Of a DNA stretch of 64,000 nt, positions 54,909 through 62,291 are shown piece after piece. This stretch comes from Leptospirales bacterium (GTDB taxonomy: Bacteria > Spirochaetota > Leptospiria > Leptospirales > Leptonemataceae). The stretch spans positions 1 to 64,000 of the forward strand of contig JAIBBM010000008.1 of the NCBI GenBank assembly GCA_019694685.1, written 5' to 3'. How positions within the stretch are numbered: the first letter of the stretch is position 1; each line of letters begins with the position of its first letter. The notes beneath the pieces are model-generated. The model was not told where the DNA came from, ran no database searches, and saw only the letters and a list, made by a program, of their open reading frames with translations. A program made the position numbers and the translations under genes.

Positions 54909-56790
54909 TTCTGTCTTTTGCACCAAATACAACTTGCGCCGACTTCAGAGGATTTACATGCACTCCGTACTGTTTGGATGCATCAGATCCTTCGGCATCC
55001 ACTCTATAACCGATTGCCGTTTCATTTCTGAGTCTGGCAGCTTCGATCACTGTGTAGAAATTGAGAGGCTTGCCCGGTATAACGTAGTCAGTGACAGGCT
55101 TGAGATAGATCTCCGATCCATCTGGCTGGAAAAGTTCCGAGAAGACTTCTGAAAGCTCCCTGCTCTCTGAAATCTGAGACATCATCAGGCTAATCAAGCG
55201 ATCGCTTACGATGAAATCATTTGCACCTGTCACTTCAGCCAGTTCGCGGTTGCGATTGTCCAGCATTTCACTTACAATGCTAAACGTTCTATTTGTCTTT
55301 GAAGCGATGTCGCGCAGATGAAGCAGAGTGATGAGAGTCTGTGCATCTGCATTCTGAGCTTCGATAGTTGAATCGCTCACTGTGATGATGTGGTCATATT
55401 TTGCAGAGAGCAGTTCATCCAGGAGTGGGCGGTCATTGGTTGTGCCGATTCTCAATTTAAGAGATTGATTCTTCAGTTTCTTCTGAATGCTCGCGATTTC
55501 TTTTTCTGCGGGACCGTGGTGCGTCACCACTGTGAGGGAAGAACCCTGGCTTACATACTGATCCAGTTCAGAAAGCATCATTCCCACTCGATCGTTCCAT
55601 CCCAGAAGCAGAGTGTTTTCCACGGCCGGTTTTGCACGGTCCGATTTCGCAATGGCACCGGAATCTATTCCATAATTTGTGCCTGATCCAAGCAGAATCT
55701 TGTCATCATCTTCTGCAATGGCAATCAAGCGATCTCCCGATTCTATCTTCTCAGTGGACGAAGGATTGAGCAAAATCTTCCCGCCGCTTTTCACAAGACC
55801 CATCACAGATGCTTTCGGATAGGCCAAAAGAGCATCTGCGTAGGTTTTTCCTGCCATTGATGCTTCTTCGTGAATGTACACTTCGTCTCCACCGAAGTCC
55901 AATAGCTCCGTGTATACAACGGAAAGCCCGGGCTGTCTGCAAGTCTGGACCATGATTCTAGAGATGACTTCTGGAGAGAGAACAGTCTTGACTTCGTCTT
56001 TACCGATCATTTCGCAGATCTGCACTGATTCAGGTCTTCTTAGTTCCGCCACCACATGATAGGGTTCTTTCCTTCTTCCTGGATTGTTGATGATAGCAAG
56101 AACTGTTTTGATGACCTGAGCGTCCGGATCTGCTCCGTCTCCCGACAAAACTACAATGCTACGAGATGAATGAGGATTTGCGATTTCAAGATTTACAAAG
56201 TCGATTGGATTTCCGCTTCGCGTAACGATTCTGGTTTTGCCGGGATTTTCAATTCTAGATGAAATCTCATCGTCCATTTCTACTTTGTCTTTGTCTGCTA
56301 GAATCACAATGCACGATTTGCCGCGAGAGCGATTGGCTTCACAGATCTCAGATATGATGGTGTAAATGTTTTCGGACCATCCAAGGATCAGAGTGTGATC
56401 TTTCTCAACTACCAGAGACTTACCTTTGCGAAGATCTTCCAGCTTTTGATCAATGCCCGTAGCAAGAATGCCCACCAGCGTGCTTACAATAAAAATGCCA
56501 CCAATGGTGACTACGAACATGGAGAAGAGAAAGCCCCAGTCCCCTGTGTCTCCGCCCATGGTGCCCGGGTCCAGTGTGCGAAGTAGGCTCTTCCACAACA
56601 GTTCGCTAAAGCCTGGCTTTTCGCCTTTGTCATCTGCCGGGGCAAGATCTCCGGCGATATCAATGATGGTCACGCCAACGATGAGCGCCACTGTGAGCAA
56701 GCCCAGGTATATGATGAGGGCAATGGACCCTCTGGACATGAGATTGTCGAAACGGTAGCGCATTCTGTCGCGGAATGTGATTTTTTTCAT
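54886..56790 (-). CDS. CASTOR/POLLUX-like ion channel with RCK domains
   Basis: A 634-residue membrane protein. Two or three hydrophobic segments lie within the first 120 residues, with a pore-like stretch around TLDPGTMGGDTGDWGF. Two RCK/TrkA-N units follow: ILGWSENIYTIISEICEANRSRG and LLGWNDRVGMMLSELDQYVSQG open nucleotide-binding folds; between them are TrkA-C-like parts (YADALLAYPKASVMGLV). The mix of early segments with DPGTMGGDTG is typical of the CASTOR/POLLUX family, calcium/potassium-linked channels of plant nuclei that are also found in bacteria. Overlaps the MFS gene by 23 bases. Confidence 0.85.
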   Translation of the reverse strand: MKKITFRDRMRYRFDNLMSRGSIALIIYLGLLTVALIVGVTIIDIAGDLAPADDKGEKPGFSELLWKSLLRTLDPGTMGGDTGDWGFLFSMFVVTIGGIFIVSTLVGILATGIDQKLEDLRKGKSLVVEKDHTLILGWSENIYTIISEICEANRSRGKSCIVILADKDKVEMDDEISSRIENPGKTRIVTRSGNPIDFVNLEIANPHSSRSIVVLSGDGADPDAQVIKTVLAIINNPGRRKEPYHVVAELRRPESVQICEMIGKDEVKTVLSPEVISRIMVQTCRQPGLSVVYTELLDFGGDEVYIHEEASMAGKTYADALLAYPKASVMGLVKSGGKILLNPSSTEKIESGDRLIAIAEDDDKILLGSGTNYGIDSGAIAKSDRAKPAVENTLLLGWNDRVGMMLSELDQYVSQGSSLTVVTHHGPAEKEIASIQKKLKNQSLKLRIGTTNDRPLLDELLSAKYDHIITVSDSTIEAQNADAQTLITLLHLRDIASKTNRTFSIVSEMLDNRNRELAEVTGANDFIVSDRLISLMMSQISESRELSEVFSELFQPDGSEIYLKPVTDYVIPGKPLNFYTVIEAARLRNETAIGYRVDAEGSDASKQYGVHVNPLKSAQVVFGAKDRIIVLAEN

Positions 56791-56901
56791 CTGTGTAGTG
56801 GACCCCTCTCGGCAGTCTCTGGCGCAGGTTTCTTTTCGCGCAATCTATTTTGGAAGAATCAAAGTATTTGACAGGCGTAGGGTAAAAAGTGCGCTTCCAA
56901 C

Positions 56902-57132
56902 ATGGCTGATCCAAAGCACAGGCAGCCGGAAAATGCTCCGGGCAAATATTACGTGGATGATACCTGCGTTCCCTGTCACGTCTGCGTGGATGAAGCTCCT
57001 GGACTCATCCAGTATGCAGCGGACGAAGGTCATGTGTTCTTCGCACGGCAACCTGTTACGCCGGAGGAAATCCGCGCGGCTGAAAACGCAATGAAAGGCT
57101 GCCCAACAGAAGCAATCGGAAACGATGGCTGA
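56902..57132 (+). CDS. small [4Fe-4S] ferredoxin
   Basis: A 76-residue ferredoxin. Three cysteines in CVPCHVC and a fourth in KGCPTEAIG make one [4Fe-4S] cluster site; this one-cluster form (Fer4-type) usually serves as an electron carrier. YYVDDTCVPCHVCVDEAPGLI is the family pattern. A partner cannot be named from the neighbours. The stop codon lies in a hairpin. Confidence 0.9.
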   Translation: MADPKHRQPENAPGKYYVDDTCVPCHVCVDEAPGLIQYAADEGHVFFARQPVTPEEIRAAENAMKGCPTEAIGNDG

Positions 57133-57149
57133 GTAAAATCCTCAGCCAT
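57125..57149. terminator. hairpin across the ferredoxin stop
   Basis: Stem ATGGCTGAG (57125-57133) and CTCAGCCAT (57141-57149) with a 7-base loop. It spans the stop codon and separates the convergent ferredoxin and ilvB genes, but no strong T run is present on either side. Confidence 0.45.
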
Positions 57150-57153
57150 TCCC

Positions 57154-58854
57154 TCATTTCTGTCTGGCCTGCATCATGCGCTTTAAGTCTTCGAATTGAA
57201 GCATATCGCGCTGGCTTTTTCCTGCCGCAATCATGGGGAAAACTTTTTCGTCTGCAGGAATCAACGCTTCCAGGAATGCAGGACCGTTGTCTTTGAGGAA
57301 AAACTCAAGGCCTGAATCGATCTCATCCGGGGAAGTAATTCGCATGCCAGGAATTCCGTATGCTTCCGCAAGCTTGACGAAATCTGGATTGTAATCCCAT
57401 TCAGATTCAGCGAATCTTTCTTCATAGAAGAGTTCCTGCCACTGACGTACCATCCCCAGGAAATTGTTGTTCAACAACAAAATCTTCACGCCCAGGTTGT
57501 ACTGTCGAATGGTCGCAAGTTCCTGAATGCACATCTGGTAGGATCCATCTCCTGTTACGCAAACGACCAGATCGTCTGGCTTTGCGAACTTGGCTCCAAT
57601 GGCGGCAGGCAGTCCATATCCCATAGTGCCCAGGCCACCGCTTGTGAGCCAGCGGTTTGGTTCATCGAATTGATAGTACTGCGCCGCCCACATCTGGTGC
57701 TGGCCTACGTCCGTAGAAACGATGGCACGGCCCTTCGTAACTTCGAAGAGCCTTTTGAGAATGCGCTGGGGCTTAATGACTTCTTCGCTTTCTTCATACG
57801 CGAGGGGATTCTTTTGTTTGAGTGATTCTGTGTTCGCAACCCACGGACTGCGATCCTTCTTTTCTACGTAGGGCAGAATTGCCTGAATCACGTCTTTGAG
57901 ATCTCCGCAAACCAGATGGTCCACAGAAACTCTCTTGTTGAATTCAGAAGCATCAATGTCGATGTGAGCGCGCACTGCATCGCGAGCGAAATCGTCTGCC
58001 TGACCTGCGACTCTATCATCATAACGAGCGCCAAGAGACAGAAGAAAATCACATTCGAGCACAGCCTTGTTTGCAGTTGCAGTACCGTGCATTCCAAGCA
58101 TGCCAACAGAAAGGATGTGAGTTCCAGGAAACGCGCCCAGCCCCATCAGAGTAGTGGTGACAGGAGCCATTGCTTTTTCTGCGAGTGCTTTGATTTCTTT
58201 GGATGCTCCGGAGTTGATCGCACCGCCGCCCACATAAAGCAGAGGTCGCTCCGCTTTGTTCAGAGCCTCTGCGAGCTTTTTTACATCTCCGGTAATTTCC
58301 TGGCGACTCGTGTGACGCGGAGCAAGTTCCATCTTCGCGCGAAGCACTTCCGTTTCTTTGATTTGAACATCTTTGGGGAAATCAAGCAGCACAGGTCCTG
58401 GTCTGCCAGTGTTGCACAGATGCCAGGCTTCTTCGAAGGTCCTGGCCAGATCGTCTGGAGAGCGAATGAGTGCGTTGTATTTTGTGACTGGAATGGAAAT
58501 CCCAAAGATGTCCGCTTCCTGAAATGCGTCTGTGCCAATGGCTGTGGTGGCTACCTGGCCGGTGATCACCATGAGTGGAATGGAATCCAGCTTCGCATCG
58601 CAGAGTCCTGTGATTGTGTTGGTCGCTCCGGGTCCGCTTGTTACAATGACAACTCCAGGTCTGCCTGTGGCTCTTGCGTAACCTTCTGCCATATGCATGG
58701 CGCCCTGTTCGTGCCTCACCAGGATGTGTTTGATTTTAGAATGATAGAGTTCGTCATAGAAAGGAAGGATGGCTCCACCTGGATAACCGAACACCAGGTC
58801 CACCCCTTTGGATTGTAAAAGCTCAACGAGCAGTTTGGATCCGCTTTTCTTCAT
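57154..58854 (-). CDS. ilvB: acetolactate synthase large (catalytic) subunit
   Basis: About 566 residues from ATG 58854 (MKKSGSKLL); the upstream 18 residues of the frame lie within the 41-base divergent gap and are not family-like. Thiamin-diphosphate activating Glu49 ([15 protein letters not shown]); FAD/TPP parts include [15 protein letters not shown] and [14 protein letters not shown]. It condenses pyruvate to acetolactate (valine and leucine) and acetohydroxybutyrate (isoleucine). Its regulatory partner ilvN is at 10516-11028. Confidence 0.96.
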   Translation of the reverse strand: MKKSGSKLLVELLQSKGVDLVFGYPGGAILPFYDELYHSKIKHILVRHEQGAMHMAEGYARATGRPGVVIVTSGPGATNTITGLCDAKLDSIPLMVITGQVATTAIGTDAFQEADIFGISIPVTKYNALIRSPDDLARTFEEAWHLCNTGRPGPVLLDFPKDVQIKETEVLRAKMELAPRHTSRQEITGDVKKLAEALNKAERPLLYVGGGAINSGASKEIKALAEKAMAPVTTTLMGLGAFPGTHILSVGMLGMHGTATANKAVLECDFLLSLGARYDDRVAGQADDFARDAVRAHIDIDASEFNKRVSVDHLVCGDLKDVIQAILPYVEKKDRSPWVANTESLKQKNPLAYEESEEVIKPQRILKRLFEVTKGRAIVSTDVGQHQMWAAQYYQFDEPNRWLTSGGLGTMGYGLPAAIGAKFAKPDDLVVCVTGDGSYQMCIQELATIRQYNLGVKILLLNNNFLGMVRQWQELFYEERFAESEWDYNPDFVKLAEAYGIPGMRITSPDEIDSGLEFFLKDNGPAFLEALIPADEKVFPMIAAGKSQRDMLQFEDLKRMMQARQK

Positions 58855-58895
58855 TGCAAATACCGCCACCTCTATAAATTCGAGAACGACCCTCC

Positions 58896-59951
58896 ATGAC
58901 AACTCCAAAAGAGATTAAGGATCAGGCCGAATTTCTCAAGATGATCGGCAGCACGGACCTGGAAAGGCCTGAAATTGTGCTGATTTCGGGCGACGACGTG
59001 GAAGCTGTGGACTCCGCCCTGGACAGGATGAAGCACAGAGTTCTTTCCAGGCATAAAGACTGTCTTGTGCCCGTGTTCGGAAATGAGCCAGATGACGACA
59101 ATCGGTTTCTGACAGAAATCGAAAACGTTCCGCTCTTCTCTCCATTCCGTCTCATCGTAGTCAGAGACGCCCAGGCTGTGTTCGCTTCCATACTGAAGCA
59201 GAAGGATCGCAAATCAGATTTTGCTCATTTCATTTCGTCTCTGCCGGATCGCACATGGATTCTCGTTCATTACAGCGGTCGGGCCACAGACGATTTTCTG
59301 TCTCTGTGGGGATCGCATGCCATCCACCTCGCAACAAAGGATCTCTATCCGGAACAGGTGATCGACTACATTCGAAACGCATCCAGGCGAGCGGGTCTGA
59401 GCCTTGCGGAAGAAGCAGTCTTAGAGATCAGAGACAGAATCGTGCACAGGCCAGGAGCGATTGACGCTGCGTGCGCCCGGATTCGCGATCATTTGCCCGC
59501 CGGGGAAAGAAACGCATCTCTTGATTTTGTTCAGGAAGTTTTATTTCCTTATCCAGGCTGGAATTTGAGCACTCTGGTAGATTCTCTTTTCGCGGGAGAC
59601 TCCGCGCGTTTTTTTTCGGAGATTGCAAAGAGAGATCCGTCAGACGACTACTATCGACCCATGAAAGCAGTGCTCAACAGAACCGATGAGCTGAGAAGAG
59701 CTCGCATTGCCCTGGACCATGGGCTCAGCGACAAAGATGTGATGATGTTTACCGGTCACGGCAACAAACACCCGTACGTGCAGAAGAAGATCCTGCAACG
59801 TCTGCGCTATGAAACAGAACGATTTTCAAATGAGAGAATCCTGAGTATTTACGATGCGCTTGATTCCCTTTTTAAGAGTTTCCGCCGGGGAACGGACAGA
59901 GACCAGCAGGAAATTCTTTTTACTGAAAAAGTGGCTTCTATTTTCTTCTAG
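58896..59951 (+). CDS. holA: DNA polymerase III delta subunit (HolA-like)
   Basis: A 351-residue protein resembling the clamp-loader delta subunit. The N-terminal domain has [21 protein letters not shown]; the C-terminal part has [18 protein letters not shown] and then [42 protein letters not shown], the end typical of HolA. The Walker-like residues are absent, as expected of delta. Sequence is divergent, so the call rests on pattern. The start is 41 bases from ilvB in the opposite direction. Confidence 0.8.
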   Translation: MTTPKEIKDQAEFLKMIGSTDLERPEIVLISGDDVEAVDSALDRMKHRVLSRHKDCLVPVFGNEPDDDNRFLTEIENVPLFSPFRLIVVRDAQAVFASILKQKDRKSDFAHFISSLPDRTWILVHYSGRATDDFLSLWGSHAIHLATKDLYPEQVIDYIRNASRRAGLSLAEEAVLEIRDRIVHRPGAIDAACARIRDHLPAGERNASLDFVQEVLFPYPGWNLSTLVDSLFAGDSARFFSEIAKRDPSDDYYRPMKAVLNRTDELRRARIALDHGLSDKDVMMFTGHGNKHPYVQKKILQRLRYETERFSNERILSIYDALDSLFKSFRRGTDRDQQEILFTEKVASIFF

Positions 59952-59985
59952 ACGGCAGCCCCTGCCCGTTTTTTATCCTGGGAAT

Positions 59986-60939
59986 ATGAAGGTGAAGTTC
60001 TGGGGCGTTCGTGGATCCATCGGGTCCCCTGTAAAAGGTCACGCCCTGCGCGACAAAGTGCGGAGAATTCTGCAGTATGCTTCTCCGGCGGATATCCTGG
60101 ACGACGAAGCAATTGATCGCTTCTTGAAATCACTTCCATTTTCTCTTCTGCAAACCTACGGCGGAAATACTACGTGCCTCGAGATTCGTTCAGATAAAAA
60201 CGATCTGGTGATCGTGGATGCGGGGACAGGCATTCGCGAGCTTGGAATGAAAATGCTTTCAGAAGGTTTTCTCCAGGGCAAAGGAGAATGTGCGATGGTC
60301 TTTACGCACACTCACTGGGATCACATTCAGGGACTTCCGTTCTTCGCACCTTTTTATATTCCAGGAAACAAGTTCGAAGTGCATGCCATTTCAGAGAATC
60401 TAGAGGACAGACTCAAATACCAGCATTCCAGCAGACACTTTCCGGTTGGATTCGAAGAGATGAGAGCCACTCGTTCTTTTGTGCAGCATTCGGAAGCAGA
60501 GGAATGGCCACTTTATGGAATGAAGGTTCGCACAAAGGGAATGCGCCATCCCGGCAATAGCTATTCGTACAGGTTTGAAGAAAGCGGTAAGTCCATCATC
60601 TTCGGAAGCGATGCGGAATTTAAGCTCGAAGACATGGATCGTATTGATGAATACATGGATTACTTTCGGGACGCGGATGTTCTCATTTTTGATACACAAT
60701 ACACATTCGAAGAACAGCTTCAGAAAATCGACTGGGGGCATAGTTCTGCGTCCATCGCAACAGACATCGCTCTGAGATCTGGAGTGAAGAAACTGGTGCT
60801 ATTCCATCATGATCCATCTTACGATGACGAAAAGTTAGATGAAGTGTATCTTCGCGCTCTTCGCTATCGCGAAATGATGGACAAACAATCAAAACTAGAA
60901 ATCGTAATGGCTTACGAAGGACTTGAAATTGCGGTATGA
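59986..60939 (+). CDS. metallo-beta-lactamase-fold hydrolase
   Basis: About 317 residues from ATG 59986 (MKVKFWGVRGS); the longer frame from 59854 overlaps holA. FWGVRGSIGSPV is the family start; the metal site HTHWDH (108-113) is intact. NTTCLEIRSDKNDLVIVDAGTGIRELG, MRHPGNSYSYRFEESGKSIIFGSDAEF and HSSASIATDIALRSGVKKLVLFHHDPSYDD give the further ligands and belong to the group near phosphoribosyl-cyclic-phosphate and tRNase Z-like hydrolases. Substrate unknown. It overlaps the TPM gene by 4 bases. Confidence 0.88.
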   Translation: MKVKFWGVRGSIGSPVKGHALRDKVRRILQYASPADILDDEAIDRFLKSLPFSLLQTYGGNTTCLEIRSDKNDLVIVDAGTGIRELGMKMLSEGFLQGKGECAMVFTHTHWDHIQGLPFFAPFYIPGNKFEVHAISENLEDRLKYQHSSRHFPVGFEEMRATRSFVQHSEAEEWPLYGMKVRTKGMRHPGNSYSYRFEESGKSIIFGSDAEFKLEDMDRIDEYMDYFRDADVLIFDTQYTFEEQLQKIDWGHSSASIATDIALRSGVKKLVLFHHDPSYDDEKLDEVYLRALRYREMMDKQSKLEIVMAYEGLEIAV

Positions 60940-62291
60940 CTCTTTGCTCTAGACAGTTCCTCCTTCTGCTTGTTTTTGTTTCTACTTCTACTTTTGCTGA
61001 CGAGCTCGCAGATCGGATCGCTGCCGTTCCCAATCCGCGCACAACAGGTGGATGGGTTTCAGATCCTTCTCAGGTTCTTGCAACAAGAACGGACGCCATC
61101 AATCATCTGATCTCTGATCACGAAAAAGAAACCACAGACGAAATCGCAGTCGTTGTATTGCCCTCGATAGGCCAGCTCGTTCCAAAAGAATTCGCAACAG
61201 CTCTCTTTAATAGCTGGAAGATTGGAAAAGCGAAAAAGAATAATGGCGTGCTGGTGCTTCATATACTCGACCAGAGGCGCATTGAAATTGAAACCGGGTA
61301 TGGTCAGGAAGGTGCACTTCCAGATGTGAAATGCAAATGGATTCTGGACGAAGTGGTTGTGCCGTATTTCAAAAAAGGAAGCTTCGCAGACGGTCACTAT
61401 GAAGGCGTTCGAGCCATTCTTCGCGCACTCAAAGACCCGGACATCAAGCACGATGATTTGATCGCGGGAACAGAAACCACTCCCGGAGACAGCATTCAGG
61501 AACTCCCGAAGATTCCTGAAAGAGATGAAATCACAATCAAGAACATGGCGCCCGTACAGAAATCCATATACGATGGTACAGCCACCAAACTCCTTTCCGC
61601 CGGTGGCGGAGGATTGTTTGTGCTGGGTTATCTACTCTACTGGCTCTTTGGACTCGGAAAAGATCCATATAAAAAATACAAGTTGTTTGAAACACTCGGC
61701 TTTCCGTTCCACTATGGAGCTGCTCTTGCCTTTGGTGGCGCTAGCACTGCGTTTGAGTATGGAAAGACAGAAACGTTCTGGTCCGGAATTCCAGTGCTCC
61801 TGGTTGCATCCGGTCTGATTGCCTGGTTGCGCGGCAGGAAGCTGAAAGCGCTGCGCGACGAACCGCGAGTATGCGAATGCGGCAAAACCATGCGTCGTCT
61901 CTCCGAAGAAGAAGACGATAGCTACTTGCAGCGCGGCAATGTAGTAGAAGAAAAGATTCGGTCCATGGACTATGATGTGTGGGTCTGTGAATGCGGGAAG
62001 CACAGAATAGAGGCCTACAGCGGCGACAGCCCCGCGGATAAATGCGAAAAATGCGGTTTCAAAACATATCAGGTGGCTTCCACTACGACCATTCGCGCAG
62101 CTACGACTACCTCGGAAGGTTTACGCGAAATCGTTTATCTTTGTGCCAATTGCAAGCATACAGAGACTGTGCGCGAAACCATTCCAAAGGTTTCTCCTCC
62201 GTCGAGCTCGAGTGGAAGCAGTTCCAGCAGTTCAGGCGGCTCCTGGGGTGGCGGAAGCTCTGGTGGCGGTGGAGCGGGATCCAGTTACTGA
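60936..62291 (+). CDS. TPM-domain membrane protein with zinc-ribbon-like cysteines
   Basis: A 451-residue protein of the YgcG/TPM type. A signal peptide (LLLLVFVSTSTFA) precedes the TPM domain (about 30-180: GWVSDPSQVL, EIAVVVLPSIG, KNNGVLVLHILDQRRIEIETGYGQEGALPD). One or two membrane segments lie at about 210-300. The cytoplasmic part carries several CxxC or CxC groups (CECGKT, CECGKH, CEKCG, CANC) that could bind zinc, and ends in a Ser/Gly-rich tail (GSWGGGSSGGGGAGSSY), a common TPM end. The last 7 bases overlap the convergent gene. Confidence 0.85.
   Translation: MTLCSRQFLLLLVFVSTSTFADELADRIAAVPNPRTTGGWVSDPSQVLATRTDAINHLISDHEKETTDEIAVVVLPSIGQLVPKEFATALFNSWKIGKAKKNNGVLVLHILDQRRIEIETGYGQEGALPDVKCKWILDEVVVPYFKKGSFADGHYEGVRAILRALKDPDIKHDDLIAGTETTPGDSIQELPKIPERDEITIKNMAPVQKSIYDGTATKLLSAGGGGLFVLGYLLYWLFGLGKDPYKKYKLFETLGFPFHYGAALAFGGASTAFEYGKTETFWSGIPVLLVASGLIAWLRGRKLKALRDEPRVCECGKTMRRLSEEEDDSYLQRGNVVEEKIRSMDYDVWVCECGKHRIEAYSGDSPADKCEKCGFKTYQVASTTTIRAATTTSEGLREIVYLCANCKHTETVRETIPKVSPPSSSSGSSSSSSGGSWGGGSSGGGGAGSSY

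Noticed and set aside
56868..56873. TTGACA as promoter of the ferredoxin gene
   Set aside because: No acceptable -10 box follows at 16-19 bases.
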